A DNA stretch of 64,000 nt from Streptomyces sp. SAI-135 (GTDB lineage Bacteria; Actinomycetota; Actinomycetes; Streptomycetales; Streptomycetaceae), in NCBI RefSeq assembly GCF_029893805.1, contig NZ_JARXYP010000002.1, positions 434,001 through 498,000 on the forward strand. The letters run 5' to 3'. Below are positions 35,602-44,646 of the stretch, piece by piece (position 1 is the first letter of the stretch; every line of letters begins with the position of its first letter). A program made the translations under genes and the position numbers. The notes below the pieces were generated by a model. That model was not told the origin of the DNA. It saw nothing but the letters and a program-made list of their open reading frames with translations, and made no database searches.

Positions 35602-36276
35602 TCAGGCGAAGTTCACGTCGCTGCACCACATGTAGGCCTGGTCGAGGTGCGAGGCCTGCCAGATCACGAACAGGATGTGGTGTCCGGTGTAGCCGGAGGT
35701 CTGCACGGGGAACGTGATGTTCTGTGCCGGGGCGAACCGGCCGGTCTGCGTGATGAAGTCGAGGTTGCCCCAGCCCAGGGTCTGGGTCTTGGGGTCGAAG
35801 CCCTGCTTGCTCACGTAGACCTTGAAGTAGTCGGCACCGTGGGACGCCTGGTCGTACAGCTGGACCGAGAAGTTGTTCCCGATGGTCGTGGTCTTCCACG
35901 GTCCGGGCTTGTCCAGGCTGGCGTTCCTCGAGAGGTTGTTGCTGCAGAGCGTCCCGTCGGGCGTCCGCGCCTGGAACTGGCCTCCGAGACCATCGCGGAG
36001 CGCGCTCATCCAGTTCCACATGGTGTCGGCGTTGGCCTGGAAGGCCTGCCAGCACATGGGGTCCTGGGTCTGCATGGCCGGGTTCATGTGATCGCTGCCC
36101 CACGTCTTCCAGCACTGGTACGCGCGGGTGGCGGGGCCGACGATGGTGCCGTGCGCCTGGGCGGGGGTCGACCAGGCGAGGGCGCCGACGACCACGGCGA
36201 ACAGCATGACGAGCACCTGGAGAGGTCGGCGGGCAGAGGGACGCGACCGCCCGGTTAACGGAATCTTGTTACGCAT
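35602..36276 (-). CDS. AA10 lytic polysaccharide monooxygenase
   Basis: A 224-residue secreted copper enzyme. The signal peptide ends AQA, leaving His42 as the mature N-terminus (HGTIVGPATRAYQCW). The second histidine-brace residue is His146 (DQASHGADYF). The sequence closely follows the pattern of the single-domain cellulose/chitin-active enzymes known in S. coelicolor (ScLPMO10B type: GPWKTT, SKQGFDP, IWQASHLDQAYMWCSD). It oxidatively cleaves crystalline cellulose and/or chitin. No carbohydrate-binding module is attached. A perfect CebR box 35 bp upstream of the start points to induction by cello-oligosaccharides. Confidence 0.93.
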   Translation of the reverse strand: MRNKIPLTGRSRPSARRPLQVLVMLFAVVVGALAWSTPAQAHGTIVGPATRAYQCWKTWGSDHMNPAMQTQDPMCWQAFQANADTMWNWMSALRDGLGGQFQARTPDGTLCSNNLSRNASLDKPGPWKTTTIGNNFSVQLYDQASHGADYFKVYVSKQGFDPKTQTLGWGNLDFITQTGRFAPAQNITFPVQTSGYTGHHILFVIWQASHLDQAYMWCSDVNFA

Positions 36277-36310
36277 GTGGGGGGACTCCTTCCAGTTGGC
36301 AAGGCTGTGA

Positions 36311-36324
36311 TGGGAGCGCTCCCA
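36311..36324. promoter_or_regulatory. CebR operator
   Basis: TGGGAGCGCTCCCA is the exact 14-bp palindrome bound by CebR, the cello-oligosaccharide-responsive LacI repressor of Streptomyces. It lies 35 bp upstream of the LPMO start. Confidence 0.9.
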
Positions 36325-36392
36325 AAGTTAGGACTTCTGAGTGAGATGTCAATGAAGCAGACAGAGTTGATTACAGAGGCGACTGGCGAACA

Positions 36393-36490
36393 GGGCATCT
36401 GGCGTGAGGCGCGGGCCAGAAGGGTCCGCGGTACCGAAACGCATGTCCTGGGGATCTCGACGCCAGATGCCCCCAGGACGTCTCTTTTCA
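36393..36490 (+). ncRNA. Candidate structured leader with terminator-like hairpin
   Basis: Two long inverted repeats interlock. GGGCATCTGGCGT (36393-36405) pairs perfectly with ACGCCAGATGCCC (36460-36472). GTCCTGGGG (36445-36453) pairs with CCCCAGGAC (36471-36479), and TCTCTTTTC follows. The two stems share bases 36471-36472, so they compete or form a pseudoknot. Reading rightward, this resembles an attenuator upstream of the subtilase; an isolated small RNA or a transposon-end remnant are alternatives. Confidence 0.4.
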
Positions 36491-36626
36491 GCCATGCCTC
36501 CACAACGTCCCTGTACGGAAAGGTACTTCCGCCCGGGATCATGCACCTGACATCTTGCATCCACCACTTGTTTCGTAGGGCCCGGCCCGTGTCATAAGCA
36601 CGACCGGGCTGTCTCCGGAGGTTGCC

Positions 36627-38426
36627 TTGACACCCCACGTCCTCAGCCGCTCCAGACGCACGCTGGTGCTCGCGGCCACGCTCGGCGCCACCCTCGCGTT
36701 CGGCGTCCCGGGCGCCCTCGCGGGCACGCTCCCCGTCGTCTCCTCCGCCGCGCCGGCCGCCAAGGTCTCCGCTCCGGCCGCCGTGTCGGCTTCCCAGAGC
36801 GCGGCCTGGGTGGCCGGGACGCGCGCCTACCTCGTGATCACCGCCCCCGGTGACACTTCGGCGGTCCGCTCGGCGATCACGGCCAACGGCGGCACCGTCT
36901 TCTCGAACTACGACGCCATCGGCGTGATCGTCGCCCACTCGGCGTCCAGTTCCTTCGCCGCCACCATGCGCGGCGTCTCCGGCGTGCAGCAGGTCGGCGC
37001 CACGCGTACGTCGGACGTCCCGGCCGACGCCTACAACCCGGCCCTCCCGGCCAATCCGCCCCAGGCCTCGACCCCGGCCGGAGAACCGGTCCGGGCCGAC
37101 ATGAGCCAGATCAAGGCCGACCAGGCCTGGGCGGTGAACCCTGGCTCCGCCTCCGTCACGGTCGGCATCCTGGACACCGGTGTGGACGACCAGCACCAGG
37201 ACCTGGCGCCCAACTTCGACGCGGCCGACTCGGTCTCCTGCGCCTACGGCAAGCCCGACACCCGTGCCGGCGCGTGGCGGGACGTGGACACGCACGGCAC
37301 TCACGTAGCGGGCACCGTCGCCGCGGCCAAGAACGGCAAGGGCGTCGTCGGCGTGGCCCCCGGCGTGAAGATCGCCGCGGTCCGGGTCGCCGAGCCGGGC
37401 AACTCCTTCTTCTTCGCCGAGAACACGATCTGCGGCTTCGTCTGGGCCGGCGACCACGGCTTCAAGGTCACCAACAACAGCTATTACACGGACCCTTGGC
37501 AGTTCAACTGCCCGGACAACATCGACCAGGCCGCCATCATCGAGGGCGTCAAGCGCGCCCAGGAGTACGCCGAGGGCAAGGGTTCCCTCCAGGTCGCCGC
37601 GGCGGGCAACGAGAACTACGACCTCGCCCACAAGACGACCGACTCCGCGAGCCCGAACGACTCGACGCCGGTCACCCGCACCATCACCAACGCCTGCCTC
37701 GACATCCCGACCGAGCTGCCGGGCGTGGTCACGGTCGCGGCCAACGGCACCGGCGTCACCAAGGCCTCGTTCTCCAACTTCGGCCAGGGCGTCATCGACA
37801 TCGCGGCGCCGGGCAGCAACGTGTACTCCACCGTCCCCGGCGGCGGCTACGGCAGCAAGAGCGGCACCTCGATGGCCACCCCGCACGTGGTCGGGGTGGC
37901 GGCACTTCTCGCCAGCGCCAACCCGGGCATCACCCCGGCGCAGCTCCGCGCCAAGCTGGCCGAACAGGCCAACGACATCGCCTGCCCCTCGGACAGCCGC
38001 TGCACGGGCACGACGGCCAACAACTCGTTCTTCGGCGAAGGCCAGGTCGACGCCCTCAAGGCCGTCGGGGCCACCCCGCCGCCCGGCAAGTACTTCGAGA
38101 ACCTCGCGGACTTCGCCGTCAACGACAACGCGACCGTGGAGAGCCCGATCGCCGTCACCGGTGTGACCGGCAACGCCCCGGCCACCCTCAAGGTGGGGGT
38201 GGACATCAAGCACACCTACATCGGTGACCTGAAGGTCGACCTGGTGGCGCCGGACGGCACCGTCTACACGCTGCACAACCACACCGGCGGCAGCGCCGAC
38301 AACATCGCGCAGACCTACACCGTGAACGCCTCCTCGGAGGTCGCGAACGGCACCTGGAAGCTGCGCGTCAACGACAACGCCGCCTCCGACACCGGCAAGA
38401 TCGACGCCTGGAACCTGACCTTCTAG
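36627..38426 (+). CDS. Secreted S8 subtilisin-family protease with P-domain
   Basis: A 599-residue exported protease. Signal peptide is about 1-32 (ALA), with a propeptide up to about residue 155 (inhibitor I9-like AYLVITAPGDTSAVRSAI). The catalytic Asp183 is in VGILDTGVDD, His223 in DTHGTHVAG, and Ser in SGTSMATPHVVG at about 415. The C-terminal P/homoB domain (about 495-599) reads VDIKHTYIGDLKVDLVAP and GTWKLRVNDNA. The TTG start is supported by GGAGG 5 bases upstream. It degrades extracellular protein. A strong terminator follows at 38464-38500. Confidence 0.93.
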   Translation: MTPHVLSRSRRTLVLAATLGATLAFGVPGALAGTLPVVSSAAPAAKVSAPAAVSASQSAAWVAGTRAYLVITAPGDTSAVRSAITANGGTVFSNYDAIGVIVAHSASSSFAATMRGVSGVQQVGATRTSDVPADAYNPALPANPPQASTPAGEPVRADMSQIKADQAWAVNPGSASVTVGILDTGVDDQHQDLAPNFDAADSVSCAYGKPDTRAGAWRDVDTHGTHVAGTVAAAKNGKGVVGVAPGVKIAAVRVAEPGNSFFFAENTICGFVWAGDHGFKVTNNSYYTDPWQFNCPDNIDQAAIIEGVKRAQEYAEGKGSLQVAAAGNENYDLAHKTTDSASPNDSTPVTRTITNACLDIPTELPGVVTVAANGTGVTKASFSNFGQGVIDIAAPGSNVYSTVPGGGYGSKSGTSMATPHVVGVAALLASANPGITPAQLRAKLAEQANDIACPSDSRCTGTTANNSFFGEGQVDALKAVGATPPPGKYFENLADFAVNDNATVESPIAVTGVTGNAPATLKVGVDIKHTYIGDLKVDLVAPDGTVYTLHNHTGGSADNIAQTYTVNASSEVANGTWKLRVNDNAASDTGKIDAWNLTF

Positions 38427-38463
38427 CGCAGGGCCCGGCAACGCCTGGAATCAGCACGCAACA

Positions 38464-38500
38464 TGGGCCCCGACCGGGGTGTAACCGCGGTCGGGGCCCA
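38464..38500. terminator. Strong hairpin terminator
   Basis: TGGGCCCCGACC (38464-38475) pairs perfectly with GGTCGGGGCCCA (38489-38500), 38 bases after the subtilase stop. It may also serve the convergent gene at 38655. Confidence 0.8.
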
Positions 38501-38654
38501 TACGCCGGTGGCGTCCGGAACTGACGGTCACGCGCACGTTCAACGGTCCTCCGCGCTTTGGGCGGTGAGGGCAGCGGCAGGCTCGGTGGGGCGTCGACCA
38601 TCACCTGCCGGCTCACGTGTGAGTGAGCGTCGTGTGGGAGTTGTGTCCCACGGA

Positions 38655-39446
38655 TCAGGCGCTGATGTCCGTGGCAGCTCCGGTGGGCAGCCAGCGGAAG
38701 CGACTGCGGATATCGGCGGGCGCGTGGGCGAGTTCGTACTCGATGGCATCGCGGCCCTCGTGGAAGTGGTGCCAGCCCTCGTAGTGGACGGGGATGGCGG
38801 TGCGGGGTCGCAGCAGGCGGCACAGGTGCACGGCCTGGGCGGCGGTCATGGTGTAGCGGACCGGTCCGGTGATCGGGAAGCGCACACCCCCGACATGCAG
38901 CAGCGCGGTGCCCACGGTCAGGTGCCGGGCCACTTCGCGCACACCGCCGTACAGGACGGTGTCCCCGGAGATCCACAGTGCGCCGTGCTGCTGGCCCTCC
39001 CAGGTGAGGGCGAAACCAGTGACCTGTCCGGTCAGGAGCCGTGACAGGGGCGGCCCGTGGCGGGCTGGGGTGGCGGTGACGGTGACGGTGGTGCGATCCG
39101 GGGCGTGCAGGCGGGTCGTGGTCCATGGGGCGAGACCGTGAGCTGCGCGGCCGAGGCGGCGGGCTCCGGCCGGGGTGGTCAGGACGGTCCGGGCGGTGCG
39201 CAGGACGTCACGGCCGGTGCGGTCAAGGTTGTCGCCGTGCTGGTCATGGCTGAGCAGGACGGCGTCGATCGGCGGCAGGTCGGCGGCGGCCAGGGCGGGC
39301 CCGGTGGCCTTGTGCGAGGAGGTGCCCCAGCCGAAGCTGTAGCGCTGTCCGGGCGGGTCGAAGGTGGGATCGGTCAGCAGCCGCCAGCCGCCCGTCTCGA
39401 TGAGGGTGGTCGGGCCGCCGATGTGGGTGATACGCAGGTCGCTCAT
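38655..39446 (-). CDS. Metallo-beta-lactamase-fold hydrolase (UlaG-like)
   Basis: A 263-residue protein of the metallo-beta-lactamase superfamily. The metal motif reads LLSHDQHGDNLD, the HxHxDH variant of UlaG/RomA-like proteins in which the last His is Asn. Other ligands are His in ATPARHGPP, Asp in WISGDTVLYGG and His in PVHYEGWHHF. It probably hydrolyses a phosphoester, lactone or similar small substrate. There is no signal peptide. It is followed at some distance by three same-strand alpha/beta hydrolase genes. Confidence 0.85.
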   Translation of the reverse strand: MSDLRITHIGGPTTLIETGGWRLLTDPTFDPPGQRYSFGWGTSSHKATGPALAAADLPPIDAVLLSHDQHGDNLDRTGRDVLRTARTVLTTPAGARRLGRAAHGLAPWTTTRLHAPDRTTVTVTATPARHGPPLSRLLTGQVTGFALTWEGQQHGALWISGDTVLYGGVREVARHLTVGTALLHVGGVRFPITGPVRYTMTAAQAVHLCRLLRPRTAIPVHYEGWHHFHEGRDAIEYELAHAPADIRSRFRWLPTGAATDISA

Positions 39447-39515
39447 GGGGAGACTCCGTTCCCGCGCCCAGGCCGTAGGGTGCCCGCCCGGGCGCGGTGC
39501 GCGCCGCGGGTGCGG

Positions 39516-40310
39516 TCAGGCGTGGGCGAGGGCCCAGTCCAGGGCGTGGTCGGCGACTTCCTCCCAGCCGTCCTGGGCGGGCATCAGATGGGAGCGGCCG
39601 GGGAACACCGTGACCTCGGTGATGGTGCCCTCGGCCTTGTAGTGCTTGGCGTTGGACTGCTGCACCTTGGGGGGCATGAGGTGGTCGTTCTCACCTGAAC
39701 AGAACAGCAGTGGTACCCGGCCCGTGTTGTGGTAGTCGACGTAGGTGTCGGTGTGGCCGGGGTGGATGTTGGCCAGGGCGCTCCCCCATACGATGCTGCC
39801 GGGGGCGGGTATGTGGTAACGCTCGTAGGTGGCGTGGGCCTGGTCCTCGGGGAAGGTGTTGGTGAAGGCGTAACGCCAGTGGTCGTAGTCGAAGCCGACG
39901 GCGCGGTGGCGGTTGGCCGGGTTCCTCAGTACCGGGAAGGTCGAGCGGACCTGGGACAGCGGTACGACGGCCACGCCTTCGGTGGGCGCGGAGTTGATCG
40001 CCACTCCGGCGGCGCCGAAGCCGTGGTCGAGCAGGATCTGGGTGAACGCGCCGCCGGCGGAGTGCCCCATGATGACGGGCGGTCGGTCCAGCTCTGCGAT
40101 GACCTTCTCCAGGCTGGCGATGATGGCGGGGACGGTCACGGTCTCGATCGGGGTCGGATTGGCGTTGAGAGCCTCGACTTCCACCTCGAAGCCGGGGTAG
40201 GGCGGGGCGATGACCCGGAAGCCCTTGTCCTGGTAGTGGGCGATCCAGCTTTCCCAGGCGCGCGGTGTCACCCAGAAGCCGTGGACGAGAACGATGGTGT
40301 CGGGTTGCAT
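39516..40310 (-). CDS. Alpha/beta hydrolase
   Basis: A 264-residue cytosolic hydrolase. VLVHGFWVTPRAWESW forms the oxyanion region, the nucleophile elbow is MGHSAGGAF (about residue 97), the acid is in LLFCSGENDHLMPP, and the base His is in FPGRSHLM. It has no signal peptide and the substrate is unknown. It lies 11 bp from the next hydrolase gene upstream, so it is co-transcribed in a run of three hydrolases facing an AraC regulator. Confidence 0.85.
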   Translation of the reverse strand: MQPDTIVLVHGFWVTPRAWESWIAHYQDKGFRVIAPPYPGFEVEVEALNANPTPIETVTVPAIIASLEKVIAELDRPPVIMGHSAGGAFTQILLDHGFGAAGVAINSAPTEGVAVVPLSQVRSTFPVLRNPANRHRAVGFDYDHWRYAFTNTFPEDQAHATYERYHIPAPGSIVWGSALANIHPGHTDTYVDYHNTGRVPLLFCSGENDHLMPPKVQQSNAKHYKAEGTITEVTVFPGRSHLMPAQDGWEEVADHALDWALAHA

Positions 40311-40321
40311 CGGTGTGCTCC

Positions 40322-41161
40322 TCAGCGAGTGGCCTGGTGGGCGGCCTGGATCTGGCGGACCACGATGTCGGGGCGGGACATCATCACGGCGTGGGACGCA
40401 CCCTTGACCTCGACGGTGCGGCTGTGGGCTCGCTCGGCCATGAAGCGCTGCGCGGCGGCCGGGATGACGTTGTCCGCGGTGGGGATGACGTACCAGGACG
40501 GCAGGTCCTTCCATGCCGGGGCGCCGCTGGGGCCGGCCAGCCCTCCCACGCTGCCGGGACGTTGCGCCGCCGCCATGAGCCGGGTCTGGGAGGACGGCAG
40601 GTCGGCGGCGAACACCTCGCGGAACTTCGCCGGGTCGACGTAACCGTCCTTGCCGGTGCTGCCGTCCGGCAGCGGGTAGTCGCGGGTGATCAGTGCGTCC
40701 GGCAGCTTGCTGCCGGGAAATCTCCCCGCGAGTTGCAGCGCGCTCTCGCCCTGGTCGGGGGCGAAGGCGGCGACGTAGACGAGGGCTTTGACGTTGTGGT
40801 GGTCGCGGGCGGCGTTGGTGATGACCTCGCCGCCGTAGGAGTGGCCGACCAGGATGACCGGGCCGTCGATGCTGTCGAGGATGCTGGAGACGTAGGCCGA
40901 GTCGCCGCCCAGGTCGCGCAGCGGGTTGGCCGCAGCGATGACCGGATAGCCGGCCTTCTGCAAGGCGGCGATGGTCTGGTACCAGCCGGAGGCGTCGGCG
41001 AACACGCCGTGGACGAGGACGACGGTCGGCCTGGGGCCGCTCGTGTGCGCCGTGGTGGCGGAGACGGGGGCGACCGCGCCACTTACGCCGGCCACGAGCG
41101 CGGCGGCGAGCAGGCACGAGCTGACTGTACGACGGCGAGGCCGTGGACCGCTGAACATCAT
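40322..41161 (-). CDS. Secreted alpha/beta hydrolase
   Basis: A 279-residue hydrolase with an Arg-rich signal peptide (PRPRRRTVSSCLLAAALVAG, cut near SATTA). TVVLVHGVFADASGWYQ and the nucleophile VGHSYGGEV (about residue 110) are typical of the EstC/salicylate-esterase-like group, with His in KGASHAVMMS near the end. The paired LAGR and WKDLPSWYVIPTADNVIP elements support this group. It is the middle gene of the hydrolase run. Substrate unknown. Confidence 0.87.
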   Translation of the reverse strand: MMFSGPRPRRRTVSSCLLAAALVAGVSGAVAPVSATTAHTSGPRPTVVLVHGVFADASGWYQTIAALQKAGYPVIAAANPLRDLGGDSAYVSSILDSIDGPVILVGHSYGGEVITNAARDHHNVKALVYVAAFAPDQGESALQLAGRFPGSKLPDALITRDYPLPDGSTGKDGYVDPAKFREVFAADLPSSQTRLMAAAQRPGSVGGLAGPSGAPAWKDLPSWYVIPTADNVIPAAAQRFMAERAHSRTVEVKGASHAVMMSRPDIVVRQIQAAHQATR

Positions 41162-41221
41162 GTGTTGGCTCCTGTGCTCGGGTTTCCCCGGAGGGCGGCC
41201 GGGGAGGCGGGCGGTACTCCG

Positions 41222-42046
41222 TCAGGAATTGAGGAACTCCAGCAGGTCGGCGCCGAGCTGCTCCTTGTGGGTGTCGGTGATCCCGTGTGGGGCGCCGGCG
41301 TACACCTTGAGCGTCGCCTTCTTGATGCGGGCGGCCGACGCCTTGCCCCCGACCTCGATGGGCACGACCTGGTCGTCGTCGCCGTGGATGACCAGCGTGG
41401 GCACGTCGATCGCGTCCAGGTCCGCGCGGAAGTCGGTCGCGGAGAAGGCGGCGATGCACTCGTACGCCCCTCGGTGCCCGGCCTGGAGGCCCTGGCGCCA
41501 GAAGGCGTCCCGGATGCCCTGGGATACCTCGGCACCCGGCCGGTTGTTGCCGAAGAACGGCCCGTCGGACAGGTCGCGGTACAACTGCGAGCGGTCGGCC
41601 AGCGATCCGGCCCGGATCGCGTCGAAGGTCTCGATCGGGACGCCGCCGGGGTTGTCGTCGGTCTTGAGCATGAACGGGGGGACCGCGGAGACGAGTACGA
41701 CCTGGGCGAGCCGGGCGGTGCCGTGACGGCCGACGTAGCGGGCGACTTCGCCTCCGCCGGTGGAGAATCCGACCAGGGTGGCGTCACGCAGGTCCAGGGT
41801 GTCGATGAGGGTCGCCAGGTCGTCGGCGTAGGTGTTCATCTCGTTGCCGTTCCACGTCTGGGTGGAGCGGCCGTGGCCGCGCCGGTCGTGTGCGATGGCC
41901 CGGTAGCCATGGGTGGCCAGGAACAGCTGCTGGGCCTCCCAGCTGTCGGAGTTCAGCGGCCAGCCGTGGCTGAGGACGACGGGGCGACCTGTCCCCCAGT
42001 CCTTGTAGTAGATCTGGGCGTCGTCGGATGCGGTGACGAAGGGCAT
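41222..42046 (-). CDS. Alpha/beta hydrolase, non-heme chloroperoxidase type
   Basis: A 274-residue cytosolic enzyme. It begins [36 protein letters not shown], the nucleophile GFSTGGGEV (about residue 98), acid in [11 protein letters not shown] and His in [12 protein letters not shown] match the cofactor-free haloperoxidase/perhydrolase family, including the HDRRGHGRS element. In vivo most such proteins act as esterases. It is first in the three-hydrolase run and divergent from the AraC regulator 307 bp away. Confidence 0.9.
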   Translation of the reverse strand: MPFVTASDDAQIYYKDWGTGRPVVLSHGWPLNSDSWEAQQLFLATHGYRAIAHDRRGHGRSTQTWNGNEMNTYADDLATLIDTLDLRDATLVGFSTGGGEVARYVGRHGTARLAQVVLVSAVPPFMLKTDDNPGGVPIETFDAIRAGSLADRSQLYRDLSDGPFFGNNRPGAEVSQGIRDAFWRQGLQAGHRGAYECIAAFSATDFRADLDAIDVPTLVIHGDDDQVVPIEVGGKASAARIKKATLKVYAGAPHGITDTHKEQLGADLLEFLNS

Positions 42047-42352
42047 GGGCTTCTCCCGACTGGTGGCCGGGGCGCCGCAATGCCGTCCTCCCTGCCGCAC
42101 CCCGTAGTTGTGAAGGACTTGCGTGGGAGCCTGGCACGGAGATGGCCGGTCGCCTTTACCCTGCCTGTCCAGGGCTGTCCCCTGTGTGCCACGGCCCCTA
42201 CCGCAGGCGACCCGCGCACCTGCCGCATCGCGGGCCGCGGCAGAGGTGCGCGCCTGCTCGTGCTGTATGCATGCATCTTTGCCCGCGCAGCTTCACACGG
42301 CGGACACTCGCTTCCTGGGCGGCGACCTGGCGCGGCCGGAACGGGAGGGGTC
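42047..42352. other. Divergent promoter region hydrolases / AraC
   Basis: A 306-bp gap between the leftward chloroperoxidase-like gene and the rightward AraC gene. No clear palindrome or repeat was recognised apart from a short TGCATGCA at about 42267; it presumably holds the promoters and AraC sites. Confidence 0.35.
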
Positions 42353-43333
42353 GTGCTCGTCCTCGACACGAACGATCTTCGACTCGGCGACCGGATCGCA
42401 GCCTTCGAGGCGGTGGCCGCCGGTGAAGGCGGCGTTTCCTCCGTCCAGGAGGAGGAGACCGAGGAGGGGGTCTGGAAACGACTCGAACTCTGGCCTCTCG
42501 GCCCGTTGACGCTTTTCCACACCCAGGGCACAGGTGTGCGCATCTCCCGCTCGCTCCGGCAGGCGCGGCGCGACGCGATGGACACTGTCGCGATCAACAT
42601 CCACCGCCAGGGAACCGGCGGTTTCACCTGGGCCGACCATCAGCGGCGCATCGGCCCGAACAGCGCGACCATGCACCACATGCCTGCCGGCTACGAGTAC
42701 TGGTGGTCCGGCCTCGGCAGCACGCTGGCCCTGATGTTCGACACCGAACGCCTCAGCCTGCCCGAAGCGACGATCCGCAGCTCCATCCCGTCGCTCCAGC
42801 ACAGCCCCATCGGACAGCTGCTGATCCACCACGTGCTCGGCGTGCACCACATCGCCGACCAGATCAGCGCGGGCCCCGAAGCCGATGCCCTCGCCTCCGC
42901 CACCGTGGAACTCGTCCGGGCCTGGGTGGTCTCGGTAGCCGGCGACGACTCCACCCGCCGGGCAGTCGGCAGGGAAACCCTCCTCACACGTGTTCTGGCC
43001 TATGCCCGCGTCCATCTGCGGGAGCCCGACCTCACCCCTCAGCGGATCGCCTGGGCGCACAACACCTCCGTGCGGACGCTGTACCGGTTGTGCGACGACG
43101 GCGGAGTCAGTCTCGAAAAGTGGATCATCCGCCGTCGGCTCGAAGGCGCGCGTGCCGACCTCGCAGCGCCCGGGCACTCGCACCGCACGATCGAAAGCAT
43201 CGCCCGCAGTTGGGGCTTCACCAACCCGGCCTTCTTCTCCCGCCGTTTCCGCCAGACCTACGGCACCACCCCCAGCCAATGGCGAAGAGTCTCGCGGCAG
43301 GGCCGATTCCTGCCCCCGCTGGACGATCGCTGA
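42353..43333 (+). CDS. AraC-family transcriptional regulator
   Basis: A 326-residue regulator. The C-terminal double helix-turn-helix spans about 215-320: IAWAHNTSVRTLYRLCDDGG, then ESIARSWGFTNPAFFSRRFR and YGTTPSQW. Residues 1-200 form an AraC-binding-like cupin region (DLRLGDRIAAFEAVAAGEGG). The GTG at 42353 follows GGGAGGGG. It is divergent from three hydrolase genes and probably activates them in response to a small molecule; that link is inference. Confidence 0.88.
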   Translation: MLVLDTNDLRLGDRIAAFEAVAAGEGGVSSVQEEETEEGVWKRLELWPLGPLTLFHTQGTGVRISRSLRQARRDAMDTVAINIHRQGTGGFTWADHQRRIGPNSATMHHMPAGYEYWWSGLGSTLALMFDTERLSLPEATIRSSIPSLQHSPIGQLLIHHVLGVHHIADQISAGPEADALASATVELVRAWVVSVAGDDSTRRAVGRETLLTRVLAYARVHLREPDLTPQRIAWAHNTSVRTLYRLCDDGGVSLEKWIIRRRLEGARADLAAPGHSHRTIESIARSWGFTNPAFFSRRFRQTYGTTPSQWRRVSRQGRFLPPLDDR

Positions 43334-43803
43334 CCGACTCGCCGCGAGCAGGCTGCGATGCAGGGGCGGATCTTCACGACGGGTGCGTTGTAGCGTCGAC
43401 GAGGCAGGCGCCGACGCGGCGTACGTGGACGTGAACGCACAGGCGCACTTCGTCGGCGGACAGCACCTCGCCGGCGGCGCACGGGAACAGGTCGAGAACG
43501 GCACCTTGTCGTGGCCCGCCGAGCCCGACCCGTACGCCATCACGTCGGTCTCGACGAGCATGGTGCGCACGTCGAAAAGGCTGCTCCCGTGCCGTCACGG
43601 TCCTTGCCGTCCCGCGGCCGTGGTCGAGTGGTCGGGAACCGCTGCCCGCCGCCTCTCCCGGCCGTTCCAGGTCGTTGTGGCCGGATTTCGTCACCGGCGG
43701 GTAACAGGTCGCGATGCGGGTGAACTGTCGGCTCCTGGGTGATGTCTGGTTCGTCGGGAGCGGCAAGGAGCCACGCTCCGGACCACGGGACTCGGGGGAC
43801 AGC
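43334..43803. other. Gap with a coding remnant
   Basis: At about 43395-43580 the + strand has a GC3-biased frame reading GADAAYVDVNAQAHFVGGQH, then ENGTLSWPAEPDPYAITSVS. It lacks a start, a ribosome site and a recognisable family, so it looks like an internal piece of a lost gene. The remainder to the DUF4232 gene shows nothing further. Confidence 0.35.
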
Positions 43804-44493
43804 ATGCGGTACGTGAACAAAGTGCGCGGTTCGGTGCTGACGGTCGTCGTGGCTTCGACGGCGCTGGCGGTGGCAGCATGCCAGCCCGGTGCTGGCGGCG
43901 CCGACACCGCGGACGGCGGCACCACTTCGTCCGGGACCGTCAGCTCAGCGCCCTCCTCCTTCACGCCCGGCTCCCCGGCGCCCTCCGGCTCCCTGCCCGC
44001 GCCCACCACCTCCGCACCTCTGCCGTCCGCACCCGCTCCGGCCGGTTCGGCGGCGACCTGCGCCGCGGGCAGTCTGAAGGCGACCGCCCGTCAGGCCGCC
44101 GTACGGCCATCCGGTACGGGGACGGGCGCTGCCGTCGTCGAGTTCACCAACGTGTCGGCACGAACGTGCGTCCTCAAGGGGCATCCCGCGGTGGCCGGCG
44201 CCGGGAACGGCTCTCCCGAGATGAACGTGCCGCTCACCGTCAAGCCGACCGGAGCCGCTGGTTCAGTGAAGGTGGCCCCCGGGGGCAGGGCCTGGGTGAA
44301 GCTGACCTTCGTGCAGGTGCAGGGAGAAGGCGACGGGTACTGCGCGTCCGGTTCGGCACCCGTGGTGTATCCCACGATGGTCGTCCGACTGCCCGGGTCC
44401 GGAGCGCACCAGGTGGCCCTGGACGACGGGCAGTTCGCCGAGTGCGACGACACCGTCACCGTCACCGCCGTATCGGCGGTCAGGCCTTCTTGA
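43804..44493 (+). CDS. DUF4232 lipoprotein
   Basis: A 229-residue exported lipoprotein. The N-terminus ends in a lipobox (STALAVAAC, Cys at about 26). A long Ser/Thr/Pro/Ala-rich linker spans about 30-80. The DUF4232 beta domain covers about 82-229 (VEFTNVSARTCVLKGHPAV, AWVKLTFVQVQGEGDGYC), with paired cysteines. This family is abundant in Streptomyces and uncharacterised; it probably acts at the cell surface. A broken partial copy of the same domain lies at 19662-19830. Confidence 0.85.
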   Translation: MRYVNKVRGSVLTVVVASTALAVAACQPGAGGADTADGGTTSSGTVSSAPSSFTPGSPAPSGSLPAPTTSAPLPSAPAPAGSAATCAAGSLKATARQAAVRPSGTGTGAAVVEFTNVSARTCVLKGHPAVAGAGNGSPEMNVPLTVKPTGAAGSVKVAPGGRAWVKLTFVQVQGEGDGYCASGSAPVVYPTMVVRLPGSGAHQVALDDGQFAECDDTVTVTAVSAVRPS

Positions 44494-44646
44494 CCGATAC
44501 CTCTCAGGGGAGGCCACGCAGGTGGGACACGCTGAGCCGACGTGTCCGCGAGCGCGTCCGAACAGGCCGCGTGCGTCGGCCAAGGTCATTTCTGCCAGAT
44601 CATCCAAGCGTTGGTCTGGCGTGCCATTGGCTGACGCCCAGCGATG

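Larger units (their letters stand above)
36277..36626. other. Divergent control region of LPMO and subtilase
   Basis: The gap holds the CebR box (36311-36324) for the leftward LPMO and, towards the rightward subtilase, a hairpin-rich segment (36393-36490). The remaining about 130 bases before the subtilase have no recognised element besides its GGAGG ribosome site. Confidence 0.5.

Noticed and set aside
36255..38441. 728-codon open frame antisense to the subtilase
   Set aside because: The opposite strand has a complete S8 protease with catalytic triad; the antisense translation has only Arg/Gly/Val-rich low-complexity sequence.
44494..44646. Small minus-strand frame between the lipoprotein and peptidase genes
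   Set aside because: The frame has no ribosome site or recognisable domain and is too short to support.
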